DNA of 64,000 bases from contig CM065699.1 in the NCBI GenBank assembly GCA_017654935.2, forward strand, positions 14,206,011 through 14,270,010, given 5' to 3'. This DNA comes from Phymorhynchus buccinoides (taxonomy: Eukaryota > Mollusca > Gastropoda > Neogastropoda > Raphitomidae). Position numbers and translations under genes: made by a program. Below are positions 54,601-64,000 of this stretch, piece after piece. Each line of letters starts with the position of its first letter. Within the stretch, counting starts at the first letter, position 1. A model generated the notes under the pieces. The model worked only from the letters and a program-made list of their open reading frames with translations, did no database searches and was not told where the DNA came from.

Positions 54601-57545
54601 AAGAAACAGGGTTCCTTGATTCAACAGTCTTGCTGTCCTTCTGACAACAAAAAGAAGAAATAGGGTTCCTTGATTCAACAGTCTTGCTGTCCTTCTGACA
54701 ACAAAAAGAAGAAATAGGGTTCCTTGATTCAACAGTCTAGCTGTCCTTCTGACAACAAAAAGAAGAAATAGGGTTCCTTGATTCAACAGTCTTGCTGTCC
54801 TTCTGACAACAAAAAGAAGAAATAGGGTTCCTTGATTCAAGTCTTGCTGTCCTTCTGACAACAAAAAGAAGAAATAGGGTTCCTTGATTCAACAGTCTAG
54901 CTGTCCTTCTGATAACAAAAAGAAGAAATAGGGTTCCTTGATTCAACAGTCTTTGCTGTCCTGACAAATAAAAAGAAGAAATAGGGTTCCTTGATTCAAC
55001 AGTCTTTGCTGTCCTTCTGACAATACAAAGAAGAAATAGGGTTCCTGGATTCAACAGTCTTGCTGTTATTGTTCATTACTCTAGCTTTAGTCTACATTCC
55101 TAGGAAGCCTGGCAATAGCAGCCACAATTTGGTATTGGTATTGGTATTGGTATTGGTTTTATAGACTATCGGGCTGCTCCCAAATGGAGAGAACATCGTA
55201 ACTAGTGCTGCGTCACCCATTTTTTAATTTTTATAGTCACAGAGACTCGTGAAATTCAGGCTGCTCCCACCTAGAGATCGCATCGCTGCTAGCGCTGCGC
55301 CACTCCCCTTTTCTTATTGGCATTCATTTTTTTGTGTGTGACTCACGGGAGGATGGGGGAGGGGTAAATATTGACAAAATAATAACTTTTTTCTTGCAAC
55401 CAGGTTCTTTAACGTGCGCGAAGTGCATGGACACACTGGAGCTCGGTTTCTGTCGTCTCATCCCAAAAGACTTAACGTTCAGAGGAAAGTGAGCGGGCAA
55501 AAACTCCGCTGCGGCCAGGAACGATCCCGGATTGGTTGCATACTTGTGGGGCATTAATTAAATGAAACTGCCCCCCCGTGGGGATACCGGGGGGTCTTTT
55601 GTACAAATAGTTCCCCCACCTTCTGGAAGTTCTGTGCTTGTAGCTTCCTCTAATCTGTCATTCTCTTTGACTCTGCCTTTTCCCTTTGCTTACTGTCATC
55701 TGCTATCATTCTATCTTACTGGTCCATTCTCCTGCCTTTTTTTTCCTATAAATTCTTATAAAGATTTTTTCAGTCGAAGTCGGACATGCTGGGCCTAACT
55801 ATATTTTAGTTAGGCGCATAATGGCAGTATGACGCATCTACGCTCATGTGACAGGAAACTGTCTGAGCGAATGAAGAAGAAGAAGAAAAAGAAGAAATTA
55901 AACTGGAAAAGAGCTAGTGCAAACGCACGCATGCATGCGCACACGCGCGCACACACACACACACACAAGTGTAGAGTGGCACAGAGGTAACGCGTTCACC
56001 TCGCGCTAAATAAACCCGAGTTCGAACCTGGGTACAGGGGATTTTTCCTCTCACTCTGCACTAGGCCTTATGGTCTGAACGTGGAGTCATTCGGATGAGA
56101 CGATAAACCGAGGTCCCGTGTGCCCATGCACTTAGCACACGCTAAACCCAGTGGCAACGGAAAAGTTGTCATTTGGTCCAGCCCCCATTTCCTTCCTCAT
56201 CAGTCACACAAAAATCGCATGGAAAAAAAGAAGAAAAAAGGGTGCCACGCCTCTGGCTGTGACATGCTCCACGAAGCGAACGAGTTACCTCTGAGCCACT
56301 GAAGCACCAATTTGTGACATTAGATGTAGATGTAAAAATAAAGGTGGCGGCTCACCAATGGCTTTGCTGACGTTCCTGATGGAGTTGAGGTTCTTCACCT
56401 CGGTTCTCACCCCCCACGGCTCCCCTGGTCTGTTCACCGATACGTTGGCGTCTACTCGCAAAGAACCCTCTATGAAGAAAAAATAAAACAACAACAAAAA
56501 ACTGGTTAAACACTCATGGGTGAAAGTAGTTCAGGCATGCTCCTGAAATCAGGATTAAAAAAGCTGATAGAAAGAGTCTTAAGGATTTGGCCATCTTGAC
56601 ATCTGGAACCACGATCTTATAAAATGAAACATTTCTGCCAACATCGATGGAAGATTAAAGACCCACCACGTCGCGTGTCAAAATCATGGTTTTCACATGT
56701 TTTCCCTCTTATAGTTGGTAAGAAATCTGCCTAGCATAACAGGGAATGTGACACATGATGTGGGTGGGGGGTCTTTAAAACAAGATGATAGACAAGCAAT
56801 AGGGCATTTGCCACGAGTGTTCATTCTCTATTGGCCTCTGCAACTAGGGTTATTAACGCCCTTGACAGTGAGAGTGAAGTCCCCCCTTGCTGGTCAGTAA
56901 TGGACAAGGGCATTCACTCTTGCGAAAGGCAGCCATTTAGTGACCTCAAGTAGGGTTATTGGCGAGAGTTATGCCCTTGTTTGGTCAGTGGTGCAACCAT
57001 CTCCACCCACCCACCAAGGGTATTCACTCTTGCAAAAGGTGTTCTTTCGCAGTAGCCAATACTAGACTACTAATTTGCCCGCACTCGTTCTGCCTGAGTT
57101 ACGCTGACCTTTCTAATTTAACGCTCTAAATTCAACTCAGTGAAATTCAAGGTCGCCGACAAGCGGCAAATGCCCTATTCTAACACCAGCCCCACCCATC
57201 CTGCATACACAGACACATTGGATTATTTTTAATGCGGTCATCACTTCAGGAATGGGAAGGTTCAGAGAACATTGAAATTTGTCATTTCAGGATTGAGAGA
57301 ATGTTATAGCTATACTTTCACCCATGAACACTGACGCAGGAAAAGAGCAGGTAAATGAGTGCCTGTTTTCACACAGTTACATGCGCATGCACACATTCAT
57401 CCACAAACACACAAATTGACATGTGCATGAATTACATCACACACACACACACACATACACAAAACACACACACACCTTGCATTTTCCATCACAAGTGCCC
57501 AGAGTCTTCAGTAGTAGCTGTAGCTCCTCAAACATACACACACAC

Positions 57546-57593
<48 letters not shown>

Positions 57594-58060
57594 ACCACAC
57601 CTTGCATTTTCCCATCACAAGTGCCCAGAGTCTTCAGTAGCAGCTGTAGCTCCCTCACACACACACACACACACAACAACTTGCATTTTACCCATCACAA
57701 GTGTGCCCAGAGTCTTCAGTAGAGCTGTAGCTACTCAAACACACACACACCACACGTTACACACACAAACCACACATTCACACACACACACAACACAAAC
57801 CTTGAATTTTCCTATCACAGGTGCCCAGAGTCTTCAGTAGTAGCTGTAGGATCCCTCACACACACACAACACACCACACATGGCACAGACACACACACAC
57901 ACACACACCTTGCAGCTTCCCATCACGGGGGGGGTGCCCAGGAGTCTTCAGAGCAGCTGTAGCTCCCTCACCACACACACACACACACACGCTGACACAC
58001 ACACCTTGCATTTTCCCATCACAGGTGCCCAGAGTCTTCAGTAGCAGCTGTAGCTCCCTC

Positions 58061-58097
<37 letters not shown>

Positions 58098-58253
58098 TGC
58101 ATTTTCCCATCACAGGTGCCCAGAGTCTTCAGTAGCAGCTGTAGCTCCCTCAACACACACACACACACACACCACACACACACCTTGCCATTTCCCATCA
58201 CAGGTGCCCAGAGTCTTCAGTAGCAGCTGTAGCTCCCTCACACACACAACAAC

Positions 58254-58289
<36 letters not shown>

Positions 58290-58406
58290 CAATAAAGATG
58301 ATTTTGACTTGACTTGACTGACACACACACACACACACCTTGCATTTTCCCATCACAGGTGCCCAGAGTCTTCAGTAGCAGCGGTAGCTCCTCAACACAC
58401 ACACAA

Positions 58407-58445
<39 letters not shown>

Positions 58446-58977
58446 CAATAAAGATGATTTTGACTTGACTTGACTGACATACACAAACACACACACACCT
58501 TGCATTTTCCCATCACAGGTGCCCAGAGTCTTCAGCAGCAGCTGTAGCTCCCTCAACACACACACACACACACACACACCTTGCATTTTCCCATCACAAG
58601 TGCCCAGAGTCTTCAGTAGCAGCTGTAGCTCCCTCAACACACACACACACACACACACCTTGCATTTTCCCATCACAGGTGCCCAGAGTCTTCAGTAGCA
58701 GCTGTAGCTCCCTCACAAAGCAGGCCGCGTCCTCCCCGCTCTGCAGGTCAGGCTGAGTCACCAGCTCCATCAGTCCAATGCCTGAACCCATCACAGCAGC
58801 ATCAACCATTTCAGTGCTTTGGGGTTTTTTGGCTTGCCAAAGTCCCATCCATTTATACAATGTACATTTAACCCCTTTCCCTGCCCAGTCGGTGTCTACT
58901 ACCTGATGAATTATATCAATGATGATGTCATAACTTTTGATGTCATAAACCTGGAATTTGTTTTTACTTACAATACG

Positions 58978-59021
<44 letters not shown>

Positions 59022-59395
59022 TGTATACTTTGCTGCATTTTGAGCAGCTGATGGCATAGATGAGATTTGTGCTTTATAGGCTTACATGAGAGTAGTCAAT
59101 CGTCTCCTAAACATGCATTTTTCATGCATGGGGGATTCTAAAATCGTCAGAGTGACAAATTAATCATTTGTTCTTTTCTTTTTACACCGACAAGCAAGCC
59201 ATTCTTAATCAGAATGTGTTACAACCGCAGAGGGGAAACAGAGACTCAGAGAGGCCTACTGTAAAACCGGAAGTTAAAAGCACACCGAGCCTCGTTCTGA
59301 GTATAACCCTTGACCTCTACCCAGAGGGGTGAAGGGTCAGGAAAGTTGTCAATATTAAGACTCTCTCTAAAGTCTAAGAGTCTAAGAGGTCACCA

Positions 59396-59426
<31 letters not shown>

Positions 59427-61575
59427 ACTAATCTTTTCTCCCCCTTCATATCCGGACTACTGAGTGTCCACCTCCCTATGAAGACCCCTCCCTATTAAGA
59501 CCTTTTGGGGGCTGATTTTTCAAGGTCTTAATCAGGTGTAGAGTGGCACAGTGGTAGCGCGTTCACTTCGTGTCAAGTAAACCCGAGTTCGAACCTGGGT
59601 ACAGGGGATTTTTCCTCTCACTCTGCACTAGGCCGTACGGTCTGAATGTGGAGTCTTTCGGATGAGATGATAAAACCGTGGTCCCATGCACTTAGCACAT
59701 GTTAAAACCCAGTGGCAACGAAAAAGTTGTCATTTGGTCAAAATTTACCCCCCGCCTCCCCCCCCCAGACCTGTTTTACCCTATTTTGCAAAGTTGTAAT
59801 GTTTCTGAAACAAAAAACTGTAATTTTGAGGGAAAAAAACTGTAATCCAACGCGTGACCAATGAACGTCGATATCGTACTGACCCGAGTGTGCAAACTTT
59901 ACTGCAATACTAAATGTCCGTCGAGCAGTAGACACAGAACACATGCTCGTCACCTAGTGCTGAACGACGTATTCCTGGAATTTTTAGGTCACTTTCCCAG
60001 AATTTCTGTGCCATTTAAGTGACTTTTGATGTCTTTTCTTTAGATTTTCGACCAGAAGATACAGAAGCTTCGGAATGCACTCGCTTGGACGCCATTTGAA
60101 ACAGAAACGGAAATGGCACGAAATGACTTTTCACCGCATCGTTTCGTTTTTTTGTAATATTTAGGATTTTATTTTCTTGTATTTTTTTTTCGTAGCCGTA
60201 ATTTGACTTTTCCCCCGTAAAAATTACAGCAAAAATCGTAAAGGTAAACAGGCCTGCCCCCCCCCCCCCCCACCTAATCAGTCACACAAAAATCGCATGC
60301 CCAAAAAAAATATTGGGTGGCGCGCCTCTGGCTGGGACGCACTCTCCAGGTGGGAGCAAACCGAATTTCCCAGAGACGCCTCTGTGACAATAAAGTACCT
60401 AATACCAGGCATGGTAGAGGGGGCAAAGTGGTTTTCAAGGAAAATGGCCGGGGGTCCAGGGGGCCGAAGAAAATTCAATAAAATTCAATAAATGAGTGAA
60501 ATTTTTCACTTTTTCATGCTATTTCAATGCATTTTTTAATAATTTTGTTTCAAACTGTTTCGCGGATTTTCCGCGATTCACGGAGGTCTTCCATGCCTGT
60601 AAAACCTAATGGGAGCTTCCACTGTAAGAGAAACGTTTCAATCCACATCCATTCACCTGCCCTGTTGAGGTCGATGAGGCTGCGGTGGCCGTGGAGGTCG
60701 TGCAGGGACTTGCCGCTGTCCTGCTCCAGTTGAACCTGGATCAGCTGGCAGGTGCGAGCCTCAGCCCGCACCTGCTCCCCCGCCCGCAGCCGCACATGGA
60801 CAAAGTCCAGCTGACCCCCCCGGGCCAGGGGCTGCCTCTGCTGGGTGATCTGATACCCTGCCTGGACAGGGACAGCTTCAGTGGGTAGGGAGTACAGTAG
60901 AACCTCCCTTACAAGACTCCCTCCCTATAAGACCTTGCCCTTCTTTGTAAGTATTAAAATTACCTCCCTTGTAAGACCCCTCCCTTATAAGACCCCATTT
61001 TGCGTGATTTTTGAAGGTCTTATAAGGGAAGTTCCACTGTACCAAAGTAGTAGCACAACAAAATAGTACAGGTATGACAGCATAGAAGTACTGTAGTGTT
61101 TGTGGTCGAACACAGACATACACACACAACATGATCATATTCATCATCATCACCATCATCACCACCCTCATCATCAACATCAACATTGTCATCATCATCA
61201 TCACCACTATCCATCAGAAGTCATCAACATCATGGTCATCATCAACATGGTCATCATCAATCATCATCGTCAACATCATCATCACCACATCATGATCATG
61301 TCATCATCACCATACATCACCACCACCATAAAACATCAACCATCACCCATCATCGTCTCATCATGTCATCATCATTAATCATCATCATCAACACATTGTG
61401 CGTGTAATCATCACCATTATCATCAACATTGTCATCATCATCAGCAGCAAAGACCTACGGGCATAATCATCGTAGAAGTAGTGTTTGCGGTCAATCTATG
61501 ACACCGTCATCATCGTCGTCAGCCGAGGGCCAGATCAGTCATCACCCCATCATCCACACAGGCCCTGTTCATCAG
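36504..61575 (-). CDS. GATB: GATB copy 2, partial (exons 12 to 3; exons 1 and 2 missing)
   Basis: Exons at 36504-36641, 37985-38119, 40368-40446, 45464-45597, 47793-48036, 49740-49824, 56356-56469, 58659-58781, 60657-60861 and a damaged exon 3 at 61459-61575. Exons 12 to 4 have lengths and phases identical to copy 1 and open frames. Protein differences seen include Gly to Ser in exon 6 and Arg to Cys in exon 8. Exon 2 would fall in the gap at 62613-63112 and exon 1 is absent from the window. Best read as the second allele of the same gene. Confidence 0.85.
36792..37138 (+). repeat. Minisatellite of about 62 bp in intron 11 (copy 2)
   Basis: About six units of the same repeat as 5225-5515, with CACATGTGAC or CACACGTGAC palindromes; one unit more than copy 1. 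Confidence 0.85.
37139..37567. mobile_element. CAGGCAT-family TIR element (copy 2 allele)
   Basis: Ends CAGGCATCAGAA and TTCTGATGCCTG are exactly complementary. Orthologous to 5516-5972 and shorter by small deletions. Confidence 0.82.
37575..37960. mobile_element. Nested MITE families B and A (copy 2 allele)
   Basis: Same nesting as 5998-6359: a family B element split by a family A element (about 37664-37845). The shared nesting shows both insertions predate the split of the two copies. Confidence 0.85.
37985..38119 (-). CDS. GATB: GATB exon 11 (copy 2)
   Basis: 135 nt, same splice sites and encoded sequence as copy 1. Confidence 0.9.
40368..40446 (-). CDS. GATB: GATB exon 10 (copy 2)
   Basis: 79 nt, encoding [19 protein letters not shown] and STAVATK as in copy 1. 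It follows the expanded 70-bp array of about 53 units. Confidence 0.88.
40410..44140 (-). repeat. 70-bp minisatellite carrying the exon 10 acceptor (copy 2, about 53 units)
   Basis: Same unit as 8843-9845 but about 3.7 kb long. Units alternate mainly between AAAACACAGC, AAAAACACAGC and CAACACACAGC forms, and runs of identical variants occur. Every unit repeats GTGCAG|CCCCATC on the sense strand. Two units near the distal end have an extra CTC (CCTCCTCCCC). Confidence 0.96.
44141..45463. repeat. TG-rich intron 9 sequence (copy 2)
   Basis: Counterpart of 9846-11050, with small insertions (about 44425-44520 carries extra sequence before the CT tract). No gene. Confidence 0.65.
45464..45597 (-). 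CDS. GATB: GATB exon 9 (copy 2)
   Basis: 134 nt, same encoded sequence and splice sites as copy 1. Confidence 0.9.
46290..46656 (-). mobile_element. LINE 3' end fragment (copy 2 allele)
   Basis: Counterpart of 11815-12170, with [20 protein letters not shown] then LKTHLFPRQ. Confidence 0.72.
46657..47153 (-). mobile_element. hAT-like element present only in copy 2
   Basis: Ends CAGACCTGTTTA and GGTAAACAGGTCCG; the flanks CCTACAC and CCAACAC are a one-mismatch 7-bp duplication. Copy 1 has the uninterrupted target near 12185. The minus strand retains [19 protein letters not shown] and [11 protein letters not shown], a BED/TTF-type zinc-finger relic typical of hAT transposases. Confidence 0.82.
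47172..47770 (+). mobile_element. 5'-truncated LINE present only in copy 2
   Basis: The plus strand encodes [20 protein letters not shown], then [19 protein letters not shown], the C-terminal zinc-knuckle of a LINE ORF2, ending at a stop near 47681. A 3' UTR follows with a TTCAAATG-repeat tail (about 47752-47773). It lies 22 nt from the exon 8 donor and is antisense to GATB. Copy 1 lacks it. The tail type matches the LINE at 578-2371. Confidence 0.85.
47793..48036 (-). CDS. GATB: GATB exon 8 (copy 2)
   Basis: 244 nt, same phases as copy 1. One replacement seen is Cys for Arg in HVYSRRQQQ. Confidence 0.92.
48536..48745 (+). repeat. TCA microsatellite (copy 2)
   Basis: Counterpart of 12967-13215 with an internal deletion of about 30 bases. 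Confidence 0.9.
48817..48979. mobile_element. MITE family A (copy 2 allele)
   Basis: Ends CAGTGGAACCTCCATTATAA and GGAAGGGAGGTTCCACTG; orthologous to 13271-13430. Confidence 0.86.
49740..49824 (-). CDS. GATB: GATB exon 7 (copy 2)
   Basis: 85 nt, encoding [15 protein letters not shown] and [14 protein letters not shown] as in copy 1. Confidence 0.88.
49908..50084. mobile_element. MITE family A (copy 2 allele)
   Basis: Ends CAGTGGAACCTCCCTTATAA and TTATAAGGGAGGTTCCACTG. Longer than the copy 1 allele (14336-14478), which has an internal deletion. Confidence 0.88.
50990..51231. other. Copy 2-specific sequence before the satellite
   Basis: About 240 bp with no counterpart in copy 1, where the satellite starts directly after GTCATTGTGA. 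It was probably lost in copy 1 when the array expanded. No gene. Confidence 0.6.
51232..55065 (-). repeat. 54-bp satellite array in intron 6 (copy 2, about 71 units)
   Basis: Same unit as 15373-19545 but with different variant composition: many 51-nt units reading TTCAAGTCTTGCTG and many AAACAGGG variants, both scarce or absent in copy 1. This indicates independent homogenisation in the two copies. Confidence 0.96.
55977..56265 (+). mobile_element. tRNA-derived SINE (copy 2 allele)
   Basis: Counterpart of 20405-20690 with the same A box, B box (GAGTTCGAACC) and body block. Confidence 0.82.
56356..56469 (-). CDS. GATB: GATB exon 6 (copy 2)
   Basis: 114 nt. Same as copy 1 except Ser for Gly in RNVSKAI. 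Acceptor and donor are unchanged. Confidence 0.93.
56638..56648 (+). other. Empty target site of the U2-headed retroposon
   Basis: A single CCAACATCGAT sits here, where copy 1 has two copies flanking the 134-bp insertion. Confidence 0.9.
56800..57179. mobile_element. TIR MITE, family E (copy 2 allele)
   Basis: Ends AATAGGGCATTTGCC and GGCAAATGCCCTATT, orthologous to 21383-21757. Confidence 0.83.
58286..58319 (+). mobile_element. Minimal LINE 3' tail in the CA array (first of two)
   Basis: Reads CCTCAATAAAGATGATTTTG, then ACTTGACTTGAC, matching the 3' terminus of LINE-2 (28703-28745 on the minus strand). Only about 34 bp was inserted. An identical block at 58442-58475 indicates that it was later copied with the array. 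Confidence 0.78.
58442..58475 (+). mobile_element. Minimal LINE 3' tail in the CA array (second of two)
   Basis: Same block as 58286-58319 one array period later, again between CA runs. Confidence 0.78.
58659..58781 (-). CDS. GATB: GATB exon 5 (copy 2)
   Basis: 123 nt, same encoded sequence as copy 1; donor CAAG|GTGTGT. Confidence 0.93.
59534..60404 (+). mobile_element. SINE interrupted by a hAT-like element (copy 2 allele)
   Basis: Counterpart of 23756-24668: SINE head with B box GAGTTCGAACC, then the inserted CAGACCTGTTTTACCC element (about 59766-60255), then the SINE 3' part. Confidence 0.8.
60405..60599. mobile_element. CAGGCAT-family TIR element (copy 2 allele)
   Basis: Counterpart of 24669-24866, with ends CAGGCATGGTAG and CTTCCATGCCTG. 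Confidence 0.83.
60657..60861 (-). CDS. GATB: GATB exon 4 (copy 2)
   Basis: 205 nt, same phases and motifs as copy 1 ([20 protein letters not shown]). Confidence 0.93.
60895..61039. mobile_element. MITE family A (copy 2 allele)
   Basis: Counterpart of 25168-25327, here with CAGTAGAACCTCCCTTACAA at the left end and a small internal deletion. Confidence 0.85.
61130..61450 (+). repeat. TCA microsatellite (copy 2), irregular
   Basis: Counterpart of 25440-25727 but with many single-base irregularities, as expected of poorly polished sequence. Confidence 0.85.
61459..61575 (-). pseudogene. GATB: GATB exon 3 (copy 2), corrupted
   Basis: Aligns to the 114-nt exon 3 but is 117 nt. Several triplets are replaced by ATC/TCA-like sequence (for example ACACCGTCATCATCGTCGTC instead of ACACCGGGTTGATGTTGCAG), which gives in-frame stops. 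KHYFY is still readable. The displaced block CACCGGGTTGATGTT reappears at about 61839-61853 where it does not belong. Probably a consensus error caused by the neighbouring TCA repeat. Confidence 0.75.
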
Positions 61576-62612
61576 CTGATCCCAGGTCATTCGTAGTAAG
61601 TTTACATGGGTGCAACTCCCCAAAATAAAAAAAAACCCTGAAAGGCAGGGATCCAATGACTCATTGCCCTGGCAGGGTACAGGGACAGATCCACATCGTA
61701 TTATTCAGGGGGGCAACATAATCATCGTCATCATCATCAGACAGACAGACCGTTCTCATGATATAGACAAAGACAGTACGAGTCTGATAAACCTCGTAGA
61801 AGTAGTGCATTGCCTTTGTCAACTTCCAAGTTAGAACACCGGGTTGATGTTCAAAACGCCCAAAAGGGCCAGTGGTCAATTTTTTTTGTTTTGGATGCAT
61901 TAAAGAAGCCTCCAGTTCAGGCCCTGGAAAAATACAAAACATACTGAAAGCAGTGTAAAAAATTCGCAGTAAATTACCCATGACAGTTTATTCATGCAAG
62001 CACACACGCACACACATTCGCACATACATACACACACACATACACAGCAGATACCACAGAGAAGGACAGATCGTGACAGAAAAAGGCAGACAGAGACACG
62101 AGATAAAAACAGGGCGACAAAGATAAAGACAGAGACAGTGAGAAAGTTAGAAACAGACGACCGAGAGAGTGCACAGAAATAGCTTCCTTTCAACTGATAT
62201 CACTTCTAGCAGGAAGTACAAATTCCGAATACGATACAAAAGCACTGGCAGATTGAACTTAATTTAAATACTATAATTGTATTGTTGAAAAATTCGGGAC
62301 TTTACTGGTGTTGCACTGCCTCCAGGCATTGCCTCCAGGATCGTTCCAACCATCTTTATATCTACTAACGTCCCATATTTATTATAATATGTGTCTGTTC
62401 CAGACCAGAGGATGTTAACTCATTCGCATCACAACGATTTTGAATTATTAAAAAAAAAAAAAAAAATCACTCCAGCCATAACACACAAACAAAACATACA
62501 TAAAACAAAAGGAAAAATGAAAGAAGATTAAGGGTTTTTACTCTCTACACCGATTGGCTACCCCACAACAAACACTACAAAGCAAAAGTCAGAGGCAAAA
62601 TTGTGGTCTACG

Positions 62613-63112
62613 NNNNNNNNNNNNNNNNNNNNNNNNNNNNNNNNNNNNNNNNNNNNNNNNNNNNNNNNNNNNNNNNNNNNNNNNNNNNNNNNNNNNNNNN
62701 NNNNNNNNNNNNNNNNNNNNNNNNNNNNNNNNNNNNNNNNNNNNNNNNNNNNNNNNNNNNNNNNNNNNNNNNNNNNNNNNNNNNNNNNNNNNNNNNNNNN
62801 NNNNNNNNNNNNNNNNNNNNNNNNNNNNNNNNNNNNNNNNNNNNNNNNNNNNNNNNNNNNNNNNNNNNNNNNNNNNNNNNNNNNNNNNNNNNNNNNNNNN
62901 NNNNNNNNNNNNNNNNNNNNNNNNNNNNNNNNNNNNNNNNNNNNNNNNNNNNNNNNNNNNNNNNNNNNNNNNNNNNNNNNNNNNNNNNNNNNNNNNNNNN
63001 NNNNNNNNNNNNNNNNNNNNNNNNNNNNNNNNNNNNNNNNNNNNNNNNNNNNNNNNNNNNNNNNNNNNNNNNNNNNNNNNNNNNNNNNNNNNNNNNNNNN
63101 NNNNNNNNNNNN
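62613..63112. other. Assembly gap, exactly 500 N
   Basis: A run of 500 undetermined bases where copy 2 would continue into GATB exon 2. Confidence 0.99.
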
Positions 63113-64000
63113 TCAATCCAGTCCCGCCATGTATATATACCTGCACTGCCTTGTGATGAAATAATATGCATCTGACTTGTGCGGGCTCTATTAGTTCCTC
63201 TGGAAAAGTTCAAGTAGTTCCTGGAAAAAGCGAAACATTTTACACTGTATTACGTGTGTATGTGTGTGTGTGTGGAGTCGTGCGCGTGTTGTACATGTGA
63301 ATGTTTGAGTAAGTTTGTGTGCGTTTCAGTGAGAATGGGGTTTTTTTTTTGTGTTTGAGGAAAGTGTGTTGGTGTTGGGAGTGTGTGTATGTCTGTGTGC
63401 AAGAACGTGTTCACTTCGTTGAGTGCTAGTACGTAGTGTGTGTCTTTGTGGTGTAGTGAGTTTTTTACAATGCGATTGTAAAGCGCTTTCGTGCTCGATA
63501 AAAACGCTATATAAAATATCCATTTATTATATATCATACTATTATATATATTCATTACAACACGGGTATGTCTTCTCGTCACACTTAATAACATAGCATA
63601 ATAAAACACACATATTATACTCAAACAAAATTACAATTCAACGCTCCTCATTTGGGGGTCTATGAAGTACTAAAAATTCAAAAGGACCCTAAAAGAAATG
63701 GGCTGGGCGTCAAGGGGAGGACTAGAAAAATTATTATTAGCAATCGCAATGCCACTGGGACCCTCGATCATCCTATAGGACCCTGCTATTTACTGTAAGT
63801 GAAAGGAGTCCTGGGACCCTTTGTTTATGTGGGACGAGTGGGAGGCCCTAGGAAGAGAAAAAATTATTAAGGCAGAATGACCAAAACGATTCAACAGCCT
63901 ACACCAGACATATTGATTCTCCCTATGGGCTTGTGGGTCTGGAATGGTGCTAGTCAGTCAGTCAAGCTATGAAATTCATACTGGTTGAATCTCCATAGCT
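63113..64000. repeat. Edge of a third contig, repeats only
   Basis: TG-rich sequence and a retroposon tail (AAGCGCTTTCGTGCTCGATA, 63480-63530) resemble 10240-10617. A degraded family D MITE lies at about 63645-63852. These two blocks are in a different order from copies 1 and 2, so this is not simply a third copy. No gene is seen. Confidence 0.6.

Larger units (their letters stand above)
57476..58658 (-). repeat. Eleven duplicated GATB exon 5 3'-end fragments between CA tracts (copy 2)
   Basis: Fragments start (plus coordinate) near 57476, 57600, 57680, 57801, 57909, 58005, 58097, 58184, 58338, 58498 and 58579, each with a sense-strand GCAAG|GTGTG-type donor or a decayed version. The first five carry several small indels; the later ones are cleaner. 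The LINE fragment that splits the copy 1 array is absent here. Confidence 0.92.
34885..62612 (+). repeat. Contig duplicating 3421-26869 in direct orientation
   Basis: Collinear with 3421-26869 across GATB exons 12 to 3 and nearly all intronic elements. Differences are substitutions, tandem-array lengths (70-bp array 1.0 versus 3.7 kb) and whole insertions: the U2-headed retroposon only in copy 1; a hAT-like element and a LINE fragment only in copy 2. Both ends have clustered small indels. Most likely an alternative haplotype; a true segmental duplication remains possible. Confidence 0.9.

Noticed and set aside
63113..64000. Third copy of the GATB region
   Set aside because: It matches blocks near 10240-10617 and 7432-7647 but in a different order and without any GATB exon, so dispersed repeats explain it.

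Overview
The window is animal nuclear DNA: rich in introns, simple repeats and transposons, with no bacterial gene organisation. The one host gene I can support is GATB, which encodes subunit B of the mitochondrial Glu-tRNA(Gln) amidotransferase (GatCAB). It lies on the minus strand. I could assemble a complete copy of 12 exons between 31840 and 4941. Every intron is GT-AG, all intron phases agree, and the coding sequence is 1656 nt (551 aa), close to the roughly 557 aa usual for animal GATB. The repeat content (CR1/L2-like LINEs, tRNA-derived SINEs, many TIR MITEs, long CA/GA/TCA tracts) fits a marine invertebrate, plausibly a mollusc, but the species cannot be fixed from sequence alone.

Layout. 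1-3800: a 5'-truncated LINE inserted in a GA microsatellite, a long hairpin and a MITE. 4660-31840: GATB copy 1; its introns hold minisatellites, a 54-bp satellite of about 4.2 kb (15373-19545), SINEs, MITEs and a nearly intact LINE in intron 1. 31841-34384: upstream region with LINE fragments and a Tigger-like MITE. 34385-34884: a gap of exactly 500 N. 34885-62612: a contig that repeats 3421-26869 in the same order and orientation, with GATB exons 12 to 3 only. 62613-63112: a second gap of exactly 500 N. 63113-64000: the edge of a third contig, holding only repeats.

The repeated contig is most simply an alternative haplotype placed in tandem by scaffolding. It starts and stops at equal-sized artificial gaps, differs by clean transposon insertions and tandem-array lengths, and looks poorly polished at both ends. 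A real tandem duplication is not excluded.

The most striking biology is in the gene itself. Four of the twelve GATB exons have partial duplicates beside them. Exon 10 has its acceptor and first 37-40 nt copied into a 70-bp minisatellite (about 15 units in copy 1, about 53 in copy 2). Exon 5 has its 3' end and donor copied 6 or 11 times between CA tracts. Exon 12 has its 3' end and stop codon copied three times at an 80-bp period. Exon 2 has a decayed duplicate. In addition, each 54-bp unit in intron 6 presents a strong 3' splice-site-like sequence on the sense strand. Intron 5 of copy 1 also carries a 134-bp retroposon with a U2 snRNA 5' end and a perfect 11-bp target-site duplication; copy 2 has the empty site.
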